Assembly: GCA_946479855.1 (NCBI GenBank) | Contig: CAMLHL010000033.1 | Location: 1 to 30,501 of the forward strand | DNA length: 30,501 nt | Source: an uncultured Pseudomonadota bacterium | GTDB taxonomy: Bacteria; Pseudomonadota; Gammaproteobacteria; Burkholderiales; Rhodocyclaceae | Direction: 5' to 3' | Shown here: positions 24,168 to 30,501 of the stretch, piece after piece | How positions within the stretch are numbered: position 1 is the stretch's first letter | Layout: every line of letters begins with the position of its first letter | Notes under the pieces: generated by a model | Database searches by the model: none | Seen by the model: the letters and a program-made list of their open reading frames with translations, nothing else | What the model was told of the DNA's origin: nothing | Translations under genes and position numbers: made by a program

Positions 24168-25367
24168 TCAGTGTGTCGTCCGCCACAAGGGGTAAAGTCC
24201 GAGCAGCCCGAATAGCGGTCCGGGCAACAGCAACCAGGCGATGTTCATGCCCCAGTGGGCGATCCAGGCCGTACCGAGTTGGATCGAAACCATGGTGATG
24301 GCAAAGCCGATCGAATTCTGGAAGGCCAGCGCACTGCCGACGATCTCCGGAGCACAGGCGCGTGCCGAGAGCGCCGAGAAATGCGGTGAATCGGCCACCA
24401 CCGAGGCGCCCCAGAGGAGCAGCAAGGCCAGCTTGGCCCAGGCCGGCCAGCCGCCAACCAGCGGGAACAAGGCGCAGCAGAAGGCCGAGATGGCCAGGGC
24501 CGTGGCCGCCACCCGCGCGCTGCCGAGGCGATGGCTCCACCAGCCACCAAGCAGGCAGCCGAACGCACCAATGCCGATGATGGCGAAGGCCAGGCCGGAC
24601 AGTTCGCGGCTGCCCGGTCCGGCCAGGCCGCTGAGGATGACCAGTGCCGGGGTCAGTGTCCAGAAGGCATAAAGCTCCCACTGGTGGCCGAAATAGCCGA
24701 AGGCCGAGGCACGGAACTCGCGCCCCGAGAAGGCGTAGAAGACCCGCCCCAGGCGTAGCGGCGGGGCATCATGCCGACGCTTCAGATGAGGCCCGTCGCC
24801 AAGGCGGAAAATCATCGCAGCCGCAGCCAATGCCAGCCCCGAAGAAACGAGAATGGTCGCCTGCCACGACCAGCCTGCCCCCGCCAAGCGAATGCCGTGC
24901 GGCAGGGCGGTGCCCAGGGTCAGCATCCCGACCAGTTGGGCCAGTGCCGCACCGGCCCGCTCCGGCACCCAACTGACCACCAGCTTCATGCCCAGCGGGT
25001 AGACGCCGGCCAGACAGAAGCCGACCGCGAAGCGCAGCGGAATCGCCGTCGCCATGCCATCGGCCAGCAAGGCAAAGGCGGCGTTGCACAGCGCCCCGAG
25101 CACGGCACAGACAGCAAAAATGCGACTGGCGGCAAAACGGTCGGCCAACCCAGAAATGGCAAAACTCAGGGTGCCGAGGATGAAGCCGAGCTGAACGGCA
25201 TTGGTCAGTGTGCCGATGTCGGCGGGTGCGATGCCCCAGGCGCGGATCAGGTCGCCCGCCGCGCTGTTGGCCGAGAACCACAGCGAGGTGCCGAACAATT
25301 GGGCGATGACGATAACGAGAACGGGGTTTTGCATGGTACGCGCCAGAGTTTGAACGTCCGCCAGCAT
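24168..25367 (-). CDS. MFS transporter, substrate unknown
   Basis: 399 residues from the ATG at 25367; an ATG at 25334 would remove 11 residues and start directly at the first helix. Twelve hydrophobic segments are apparent, split by a charged central loop (about LGDGPHLKRRHDAPP). The helix 2-3 loop carries the MFS-type signature GLADRFAASRIF. The first helix opens IAQLFGTSLWFSANSAAGD, as in the CynX/NarK-like MFS branch. The direction and substrate cannot be deduced; nothing in the neighbourhood points to a pathway. It is divergent from the YgjP-like gene, with an 8-bp inverted repeat immediately upstream of the start. Neither start has a good ribosome-binding site. Confidence 0.88.
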   Translation of the reverse strand: MLADVQTLARTMQNPVLVIVIAQLFGTSLWFSANSAAGDLIRAWGIAPADIGTLTNAVQLGFILGTLSFAISGLADRFAASRIFAVCAVLGALCNAAFALLADGMATAIPLRFAVGFCLAGVYPLGMKLVVSWVPERAGAALAQLVGMLTLGTALPHGIRLAGAGWSWQATILVSSGLALAAAAMIFRLGDGPHLKRRHDAPPLRLGRVFYAFSGREFRASAFGYFGHQWELYAFWTLTPALVILSGLAGPGSRELSGLAFAIIGIGAFGCLLGGWWSHRLGSARVAATALAISAFCCALFPLVGGWPAWAKLALLLLWGASVVADSPHFSALSARACAPEIVGSALAFQNSIGFAITMVSIQLGTAWIAHWGMNIAWLLLPGPLFGLLGLYPLWRTTH

Positions 25368-25368
25368 A

Positions 25369-25402
25369 TAACCGTTTGGTAAATTTCGGGCGGCAACGGT
25401 TA
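25369..25402. promoter_or_regulatory. 8-bp inverted repeat in MFS/YgjP divergent region
   Basis: TAACCGTT (25369-25376) and AACGGTTA (25395-25402) are perfect inverted copies separated by 18 bases. They lie next to the MFS start and about 70 bases from the YgjP-like start. The spacing fits either a dimeric repressor operator or an mRNA hairpin in the MFS leader. No regulator is identified. Confidence 0.35.
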
Positions 25403-25468
25403 GGGAAACGCGCTTTCCGGGGAAGTGCTTCAGTACAATCCGGGGCTTCCGCCACCTGATCGCCGTCC

Positions 25469-26014
25469 ATGCGCCCGACTGCCCCACCCAACTACCTTGC
25501 CGGTTATCCAGCCCATCTGGTCGAGCCGGTCAGGCAAGCGATCGCCGAGGGGCGTCTGGGGGAAATCCTGCGCCGGAAATATCCACAAGCTCACGAAGTG
25601 CGCACTGACAAGGCGCTCTACGACTACGTTCTGGAGATCAAGGGCGATTATCTGCGCAACGCCCCGCAGCCGAGCAAGGTGGCGTTCGACGGTAAATTAC
25701 AGACCTTGCGCCAGGCACTCGGCACGCATACCCGGATCGCCAGGGTCCAGGGCGGCAAGCTGAAGACCAAGCGCGAAATTCACATCGCCAGCGTCTTTCG
25801 CGACATGCCGCCCGAGTTCCTGCGCATGATCGTCGCTCACGAACTGGCACATCTCAAGTACGGCGACCACGACAAGGCCTTCTACCAGCTTTGTGTGCAC
25901 ATCGAGCCCGATTACTTCCAGCTCGAATTCGACCTGCGCGCCTACCTTTGCCATCTGGAGGCGACCGGAAGATCGCTGTGGGGCAATCCTGCGGTCGACG
26001 CCCCAATAGACTGA
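25469..26014 (+). CDS. YgjP-like (M48-type) metal-dependent hydrolase
   Basis: 181 residues. The zinc-binding motif HExxH is present as HELAH (His124, Glu125, His128), with a further histidine six residues later (His134 in YGDHDKAFY), the YgjP/DUF45 arrangement. The C-terminal segment HIEPDYFQLEFDLRAYL is also typical. These soluble proteins resemble metallopeptidases of the SprT/M48 kind; the physiological substrate is unknown. The first 25 residues are not distinctive. It is divergent from the MFS gene and convergent with dbpA, with a terminator-like hairpin two bases after its stop. Confidence 0.88.
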   Translation: MRPTAPPNYLAGYPAHLVEPVRQAIAEGRLGEILRRKYPQAHEVRTDKALYDYVLEIKGDYLRNAPQPSKVAFDGKLQTLRQALGTHTRIARVQGGKLKTKREIHIASVFRDMPPEFLRMIVAHELAHLKYGDHDKAFYQLCVHIEPDYFQLEFDLRAYLCHLEATGRSLWGNPAVDAPID

Positions 26015-26015
26015 A

Positions 26016-26039
26016 AACCGACCCCGGGGCGGGCCGGTT
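26016..26039. terminator. hairpin between the convergent YgjP-like and dbpA genes
   Basis: Arms AACCG-A-CCC (26016-26024) and GGG-C-CGGTT (26031-26039) pair with one mismatch around the loop CGGGGC. On the minus strand the stem runs into TTTTC, fitting termination of dbpA transcripts 24 bases after its stop; on the plus strand the T tract is poor. Confidence 0.45.
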
Positions 26040-26062
26040 GTCTGCTCTGACCCAGCGAGCGT

Positions 26063-27463
26063 TTAGCCAGCCAGTATCCTGACCTTGACCGTCCTGCCCT
26101 TGAGCTTGCCGGCCGACAGCTTGCGTACGGCATCACGGGCGATATCGCGCGCTACGGCGACGTAGGTGCTCTGGTCGGTCACGGTGATCTTGCCGACCTG
26201 CTCGCGGTTCAGCCCGGCCTCGGCGGCCAGGGCGCCCATGACATCGCCGGGGCGGATCTTGTCCTTGCGCCCGCCGAGGATCAGCAATGTCGACATCGGC
26301 GGCACCAGGGGCGAATCGTCGGTGACGGCTAGCGTCGCCAGATCGTGTACGTCGAGCTTGCACTGCATCATTTCGGCAATCGTCGCCACCCGGCGCCGAT
26401 CGCCCGGAGTGCACAGGCTGAGCGCCCAGCCCTGCTCGTCGCCACGGCCGGTGCGGCCGATCCGGTGGATGTGGATTTCCGGATCGGGCGTCACATCGAC
26501 GTTGATCACCGCCTCCAGCTGGTCGATATCGAGGCCGCGCGCTGCCACGTCGGTCGCCACCAGCACCGAACAGCTGCGGTTGGCGAACTGGACCAGCACC
26601 TGATCGCGCTCGCGCTGCTCCAGATCGCCATTCAGCGTCAGCGCGTGAATACCGGCGTGGCGCAGCACATTGAGCAGATCGCGGCATTGCTGCTTGGTAT
26701 TGCAGAAAGCCAGCGTGCTGAGCGGGCGGTAATGCTTGAGCAGGCGTACCACGGCGTCCAGACGTGCTTCGTGTTTGACCTCGTAGAAACGCTGGCGAAT
26801 CTTGCTTTCCTCGTGCTGCTCGAGGAGCTTGACCTCCCTGGGCTGGCGCAGGAACTGCCGGGCCAGCTGGGCGATGCCCTCGGGATAAGTAGCCGAGAAC
26901 AGCAGCGTCTGGCGCTGCGCCGGGCAGCGCTTGGCGATGTAGGCAATATCGTCGTGGAAACCCATGTCGAGCATGCGATCCGCCTCATCGAGAACCAGCG
27001 TGTTCAGTTCGTCGAGCTTCAGATAGCCGCGTTCCAGATGATCCATGATGCGGCCCGGCGTGCCGACGACGATATGCACCCCGTTTTCCAGGCTGTTCGC
27101 CTGGTTGCGCAGCGTCGAGCCGCCCACCAGCGAGAGAACCTTGATGTTTTCCTCGAACCGGGCCAGACGCCGTAGTTCCTGAGTGACCTGATCCGCCAGT
27201 TCGCGCGTCGGGCACAGCACCATGGCCTGCACGGAAAAACGCCCCGTCGTCAGGCGGTTCAGGAGCGACAAGCCAAAAGCCGCCGTCTTGCCGCTCCCCG
27301 TCTTGGCCTGCGCAATCAGATCATGCCCGGCTAGAGTCAGCGGCAGGCTGGCCGCCTGAATCGGGGTCATCGTCAGATAGCCTAGCTGTACCAGATTGGC
27401 CTGCATGGCCGTAGACAGTGGCAGGGCGTCAAAAGCCCGGGCGGCCGAGGTTGTTTCGCTCAT
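26063..27463 (-). CDS. dbpA: ATP-dependent RNA helicase DbpA
   Basis: 466 residues from the ATG at 27463; a TTG four codons upstream is less likely. DEAD-box helicase with Q motif TMTPIQAASLP, Walker A AKTGSGKT (53-60), PTRELADQ, GTPGR, DEAD near residue 160, SAT, and motifs V-VI VATDVAARGLDID and HRIGRTGRG. The C-terminal RNA-binding domain (TLLILGGRKDKIRPGDVMGA through STYVAVARD to KGRTVKVRIL) is the DbpA type that recognises hairpin 92 of 23S rRNA, so it should act in late 50S assembly. It starts nine bases after the stop of the small basic protein gene, which implies one operon. Confidence 0.95.
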   Translation of the reverse strand: MSETTSAARAFDALPLSTAMQANLVQLGYLTMTPIQAASLPLTLAGHDLIAQAKTGSGKTAAFGLSLLNRLTTGRFSVQAMVLCPTRELADQVTQELRRLARFEENIKVLSLVGGSTLRNQANSLENGVHIVVGTPGRIMDHLERGYLKLDELNTLVLDEADRMLDMGFHDDIAYIAKRCPAQRQTLLFSATYPEGIAQLARQFLRQPREVKLLEQHEESKIRQRFYEVKHEARLDAVVRLLKHYRPLSTLAFCNTKQQCRDLLNVLRHAGIHALTLNGDLEQRERDQVLVQFANRSCSVLVATDVAARGLDIDQLEAVINVDVTPDPEIHIHRIGRTGRGDEQGWALSLCTPGDRRRVATIAEMMQCKLDVHDLATLAVTDDSPLVPPMSTLLILGGRKDKIRPGDVMGALAAEAGLNREQVGKITVTDQSTYVAVARDIARDAVRKLSAGKLKGRTVKVRILAG

Positions 27464-27471
27464 GCCGGGAC

Positions 27472-27960
27472 TCAAGCCTTGCGCTTGCGAGCCGGCATCG
27501 GCTTGCGCTGACGCTGGCCGGGGCGCGATGTTTCGGCTTCCGGCTTCGGCTTGGGGATTAGGAGATTCTTGGCGGATGTCTTTCCGGCCGCGCGGTGCGC
27601 CTGGATCGCTGCCGTCACCTGCTCGGCCGTCAGCGCAACTACCGCGTGCTCGCCCTTGACGTTGAACATCGACAGGTTGTCCTTGATTGCAAACAGGCGT
27701 TCCGGCGTCTCCGCCTTGCGCGGCAGGCCGGTGACGATCGCCTGGGCGGCCGGCGTCAGGGCATAGCCGCCCTCTGCCGCACAGATCAAGCCATTTCTGG
27801 ACAAGCGCTCGAAAGCATCGACGATCTTCAACTCGCCGGGAACGTTGTTATTCACCAGGTCAGCCGCAGCCACAATCTCAAGCAGCTCGGCTGGCCGCCG
27901 TTTCGAGGCAAGGGCAGTGGCCAAAATAAGTAGTGCGTCAACATCGTGGACGGGGTGCAT
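27472..27960 (-). CDS. small basic protein co-transcribed with dbpA, unknown function
   Basis: 162 residues from the ATG at 27960, which has AAGG about eight bases upstream. Family not recognised. The first half looks like a winged-helix-type fold (DVDALLILATALASKRRPAE, VDAFERLSRNGLICAAEGGY, then LTPAAQAIV). The last 40 residues are very basic and low in complexity (PKPKPEAE, RPGQRQRKPMPARKRKA), suggesting nucleic-acid contact. The stop lies eight bases before the dbpA ATG. The guilt-by-association inference is an accessory factor for DbpA or for 23S rRNA, but the sequence alone does not prove it. Confidence 0.75.
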   Translation of the reverse strand: MHPVHDVDALLILATALASKRRPAELLEIVAAADLVNNNVPGELKIVDAFERLSRNGLICAAEGGYALTPAAQAIVTGLPRKAETPERLFAIKDNLSMFNVKGEHAVVALTAEQVTAAIQAHRAAGKTSAKNLLIPKPKPEAETSRPGQRQRKPMPARKRKA

Positions 27961-28453
27961 GGAATCGCCTTTGCAAAACGGGAATGAGAACCGGGAAACG
28001 GAAGTGGCGGAAAAAACGCGCCGGGCGGTTTCTCGAAAGGATAGGAGTGTACTGCTTTGTCGGCCATTGCGCCGGCAAACCTGAGCCTCAGTGACCGGAC
28101 CCAAGCCTGAAGAAGAGCGGAAAGGCTGTCGCTACGGTCGACAGCGGGATAATGACTTTTTCGGGGACGCGTGCGCGATCAAGGTGCCAGCCCGGTTCGA
28201 CTAAACGACAGCAAATACCCGCACTGGTCGCAGCAACCGGATAACTATGGTCTGTTTGTGCTGGCGGTCATCCAGGCTTGGGGCAATCCGGAAGGTATTA
28301 CCCCCGAAGCATCCATCACGAAGATCGAGGTCAATACATGGCGGCCGGAGAACGGCTCGAGAAGTAGGATTAACATGGCCCAACAGTGCTTCATCGCCCG
28401 CCCTGTCGGCGATGCCGACAGGGCGGGGACGGAAGCGCCCCGGGGCTGGCCGC
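27961..28453. other. 493-base intergenic region between the dbpA operon and htpG
   Basis: No convincing gene. The right part contains a 14-bp hairpin at 28397-28427. A GTG-initiated plus-strand frame from 28171 runs to 28488, across that hairpin and into the end of htpG, and is not credited. The dbpA-operon promoter presumably lies in 27961-28100, but I cannot identify its elements. Confidence 0.4.
28397..28427 (-). terminator. 14-bp hairpin downstream of htpG
   Basis: CCCGCCCTGTCGGC (28397-28410) and GCCGACAGGGCGGG (28414-28427) form a perfect 14-bp stem with loop GAT, 26 bases after the htpG stop. No T tract follows on either strand. It could still stop transcription or protect the mRNA 3' end. 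Confidence 0.5.
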
Positions 28454-30364
28454 TTACTTGCCGGACAGGGCCATCATCAGATCGTTGATACGCTTGACGA
28501 AACCGGCCGGATCATCGAGCTGGCCGCCCTCGGCCAAAGTAGCCTGTTCAAAGAGCAAGGCAGCCCAGTCATTGAAACGGCTTTCCTCATATTTCAAACG
28601 CTGCACTACCACGTGCTGCGGGTTGATTTCGAGGATGGGCTTGACGTTGGGTGCCGCCTGACCGGCCGCCTTCAGCAGACGGGCCAGATTGCCGGAAGGA
28701 TCATGCTCGTCAGAGACCAGGCAGGATGGCGAATCGGTCAGTCGATAAGTCACGCGCACGTCTTTGACCTTGTCACCGAGTGCGGCCTTCACCTTCTCCA
28801 GCAGATCCTTGTATTCATCGGCCGCTTTTTCGGCTTCCTTCTTCTCTGCCTCGTCTTCCAGCTTGCCGAGATCGAGGCCGCCCTTGGCGACGGACTGCAA
28901 GTGCTTGCCATCGAACTCGGTCAGATGACCGACGACCCACTCGTCCACACGATCGGACAGCAGCAGCACTTCAATACCTTTCTTGCGGAAGATCTCGAGA
29001 TGCGGACTGTTCCTGGCCGCGTTGAAGGTATCGGCGGTCACGAAGTAAATCTTCTCCTGGCCTTCCTTCATGCGGCCGATGTAGTCGGCCAGCGAGACGG
29101 TTTGATCCGGGGTATCGTTGTGCGTCGACGCAAAGCGGATCAGACCGGCGATCTTTTCCTTGTTGGCGTGATCTTCGCCGACGCCTTCCTTAAGTACCGC
29201 ACCGAAAGCCGTCCAGAACTGGGCGTACTTCTCCTTGTCGTTCTCGGCCAGGTCTTCGAGCATGCCCAGCACCTTGCGCGTGCAGCCATTGCGGATGCCA
29301 TCGATGTCCTTGCTCTGCTGCAGGATTTCCCGCGACACATTGAGCGGCAGGTCGGAGGAATCGACCACCCCGCGCACGAAGCGCATGTAGAGCGGCATCA
29401 GTTGCTCGGCATCGTCCATGATGAAGACGCGGCGAACATAGAGCTTGATGCCATGGCGAGCGTTGCGGTCCCAGAGATCGAAGGGCGCACGTGCCGGGAT
29501 ATAGAGCAACTGCGTGTATTCCTGCTTGCCTTCGACGCGGGCATGGGTCCAGGCCAAGGGGTCTTCAAAATCGTGAGCAACGTGCTTGTAGAACTCCTTG
29601 TACTGCTCGTCGGTAATGTCGGACTTGGAACGAACCCACAGCGCATTGGCCTGGTTCACCGTTTCATCTTCCTCGGTCATCACCTGCTCGCCGTCCTTCC
29701 ACTCCTCCTTTTTCATGACGATCGGCAGGGTAATGTGGTCGGAATATTTTCGGATGATCGATTTGAGCTTCCAGCCGCTAAGGAACTCGTCCTCGCCCTC
29801 GCGCAGATGGAGCGTAACGTCGGTGCCACGCGTCGCCTTCTCGACCATTTCAACCGTGTACTCGCCCTCGCCTCCCGACTCCCAGCAAACCGCCTGGTTA
29901 GCCTCAAGACCAGCACGACGGGAAACCACCGTCACCTTGTCGGCAATGATGAAGGAAGAGTAGAAACCAACGCCGAACTGGCCGATCAGGTGCGCATCCT
30001 TGGCCTGATCACCAGTCAGCGCAGAGAAGAACTCCTTGGTTCCAGACTTGGCGATAGTGCCGAGATGCTCGACCGCTTCGTCACGCGAAAGGCCAATACC
30101 ATTGTCGGAAATGGTGATCGTGCGGGCATCTTTATCGAAGGCAATGCGAATCTTCAGATCGCCATCATCGCCGTACAGCGCACTGTTGTTCAGCGCCTCA
30201 AAACGCAGCTTGTCACAGGCATCCGAAGCGTTGGAAACCAGTTCGCGCAGGAAAATCTCCTTGTTGCTGTACAAGGAGTGAATCATCAGTTGAAGAAGTT
30301 GCTTTACTTCAGCCTGGAAACCCAGGGTTTCGCGATTAGCGTTCGCGGTTGCAGACTCGGACAT
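28454..30364 (-). CDS. htpG: molecular chaperone HtpG (Hsp90)
   Basis: 636 residues from the ATG at 30364, preceded by GGGAG at eight bases. It has all three Hsp90 parts. The GHKL ATPase domain shows [35 protein letters not shown] and [11 protein letters not shown]. The middle domain shows [31 protein letters not shown] with the catalytic arginine region. The C-terminal dimerisation domain ends in [14 protein letters not shown]. It acts in the cytosol as an ATP-dependent folding helper, usually with DnaK. Upstream are a sigma-32-type promoter and an inverted repeat covering the ribosome-binding site. It is monocistronic by all appearances. Confidence 0.97.
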   Translation of the reverse strand: MSESATANANRETLGFQAEVKQLLQLMIHSLYSNKEIFLRELVSNASDACDKLRFEALNNSALYGDDGDLKIRIAFDKDARTITISDNGIGLSRDEAVEHLGTIAKSGTKEFFSALTGDQAKDAHLIGQFGVGFYSSFIIADKVTVVSRRAGLEANQAVCWESGGEGEYTVEMVEKATRGTDVTLHLREGEDEFLSGWKLKSIIRKYSDHITLPIVMKKEEWKDGEQVMTEEDETVNQANALWVRSKSDITDEQYKEFYKHVAHDFEDPLAWTHARVEGKQEYTQLLYIPARAPFDLWDRNARHGIKLYVRRVFIMDDAEQLMPLYMRFVRGVVDSSDLPLNVSREILQQSKDIDGIRNGCTRKVLGMLEDLAENDKEKYAQFWTAFGAVLKEGVGEDHANKEKIAGLIRFASTHNDTPDQTVSLADYIGRMKEGQEKIYFVTADTFNAARNSPHLEIFRKKGIEVLLLSDRVDEWVVGHLTEFDGKHLQSVAKGGLDLGKLEDEAEKKEAEKAADEYKDLLEKVKAALGDKVKDVRVTYRLTDSPSCLVSDEHDPSGNLARLLKAAGQAAPNVKPILEINPQHVVVQRLKYEESRFNDWAALLFEQATLAEGGQLDDPAGFVKRINDLMMALSGK

Positions 30365-30370
30365 GCTTGA

Positions 30371-30408
30371 AACTCCCAATGAAACATTAAGAACGTGGAT
30401 TGGGAGTT
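30371..30408 (-). promoter_or_regulatory. htpG: 10-bp inverted repeat masking the htpG ribosome-binding site
   Basis: ATTGGGAGTT (30399-30408, plus strand) and AACTCCCAAT (30371-30380) are exact inverted copies separated by 18 bases. In htpG mRNA the proximal arm contains the GGGAG ribosome-binding site, so pairing would hide it. The distal arm overlaps the predicted -10 element, so only transcripts starting further upstream would carry both arms. It may be an RNA thermometer or a protein operator. Confidence 0.5.
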
Positions 30409-30432
30409 GGGGGCAACAGCGCCAAATTCAAG
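30405..30432 (-). promoter_or_regulatory. htpG: sigma-32 (heat-shock) promoter of htpG
   Basis: Reading the minus strand: CTTGAA at 30432-30427, a 14-base spacer, then CCCCAACT at 30412-30405, close to the RpoH consensus CTTGAA / CCCCATNT with correct spacing. The predicted start of transcription is near 30398, about 34 bases before the ATG. Confidence 0.75.
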
Positions 30433-30458
30433 AGGAAGATGATTTCTTTTCCAAAGCA

Positions 30459-30491
30459 AAAACCCCTGTTAGCGGTGCTAACAGGGGTTTT
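30459..30491. terminator. bidirectional intrinsic terminator
   Basis: AAAACCCCTGTTAGC (30459-30473) and GCTAACAGGGGTTTT (30477-30491) form a perfect 15-bp stem with a 3-base loop. The minus strand continues with TTTTTGC and the plus strand with TTTTAA, so it can work both ways. It probably ends a minus-strand gene lying to the right of the window and separates it from the htpG promoter. Confidence 0.85.
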
Positions 30492-30501
30492 AATGGGGAG
30501 T

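Noticed and set aside
28171..28488. 105-codon plus-strand frame in the dbpA-htpG spacer as a real gene
   Set aside because: It reads through the 14-bp hairpin and into the 3' end of htpG in antisense, has no recognisable family, and its start has poor ribosome-binding-site spacing.
28247..30370. 707-codon plus-strand open frame opposite htpG
   Set aside because: Entirely antisense to an unmistakable Hsp90 gene; a by-product of htpG codon usage.
30459..30491. Terminator stem GCTAAC/GTTAGC as a CIRCE heat-shock operator
   Set aside because: CIRCE is TTAGCACTC-N9-GAGTGCTAA; this stem has a 3-base loop, flanking T runs and a different sequence, so it is a terminator.

Overview
The window is a dense, GC-rich bacterial chromosome segment with short intergenic gaps and many ATGA or TAATG stop/start overlaps. 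The combination of rnfABCDGE followed by nth, quinone-type pyrD, a DUF1841 protein, dbpA, htpG and several PAS/GGDEF/Che-type signalling proteins suggests a betaproteobacterium. Rhodocyclales (Dechloromonas/Azonexus-like) is my best guess; this is inferred from gene content and protein style, not from a marker gene. I see no rRNA, tRNA, CRISPR array, insertion sequence or phage gene.

Layout. (1) 1-4804, minus strand: a tripartite MacAB-TolC-type efflux operon, read right to left as a CopD-like membrane protein, TolC-like outer-membrane factor, MacA-like adaptor, ABC ATPase and an ABC permease cut by the window edge. (2) 4946-11347, plus strand: pyrD, then the six-gene rnfABCDGE operon for the membrane-bound ferredoxin:NAD+ oxidoreductase or SoxR-reducing complex. 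A short leader ORF with a strong ribosome-binding site sits just before rnfA. (3) 11389-16047: a divergent RlmN/Cfr-family radical SAM enzyme, an opposed PAS-PAS-GGDEF diguanylate cyclase, then nth, a FIST-domain sensor and a DUF1841 protein whose reading frames overlap. (4) 16092-18610: a GspE/PilB-type ATPase on the minus strand, and divergently a small secreted protein built of three four-cysteine repeats and closed by a textbook terminator. (5) 18914-23800: one very large CheB-CheR-PAS-histidine kinase-receiver fusion. (6) 23881-27960: a DUF3820 protein, an MFS permease, a YgjP-like metallopeptidase, the RNA helicase gene dbpA and a small basic protein in the same operon as dbpA. (7) 28454-30364: htpG, with a convincing heat-shock promoter and a 10-bp inverted repeat that covers its ribosome-binding site.

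How it fits together. Most genes are housekeeping: pyrimidine synthesis, Rnf electron transport, base-excision repair, ribosome assembly and protein folding. These are interleaved with signalling proteins (diguanylate cyclase, FIST sensor, Che-type hybrid kinase). The rnf-nth neighbourhood resembles the rsxABCDGE-nth arrangement of enterobacteria, here expanded by the radical SAM gene and the inverted cyclase gene. The least explained items are the secreted cysteine-repeat protein, the rnfA leader ORF, the RlmN/Cfr-like paralogue with its competing hairpins, and the htpG leader.
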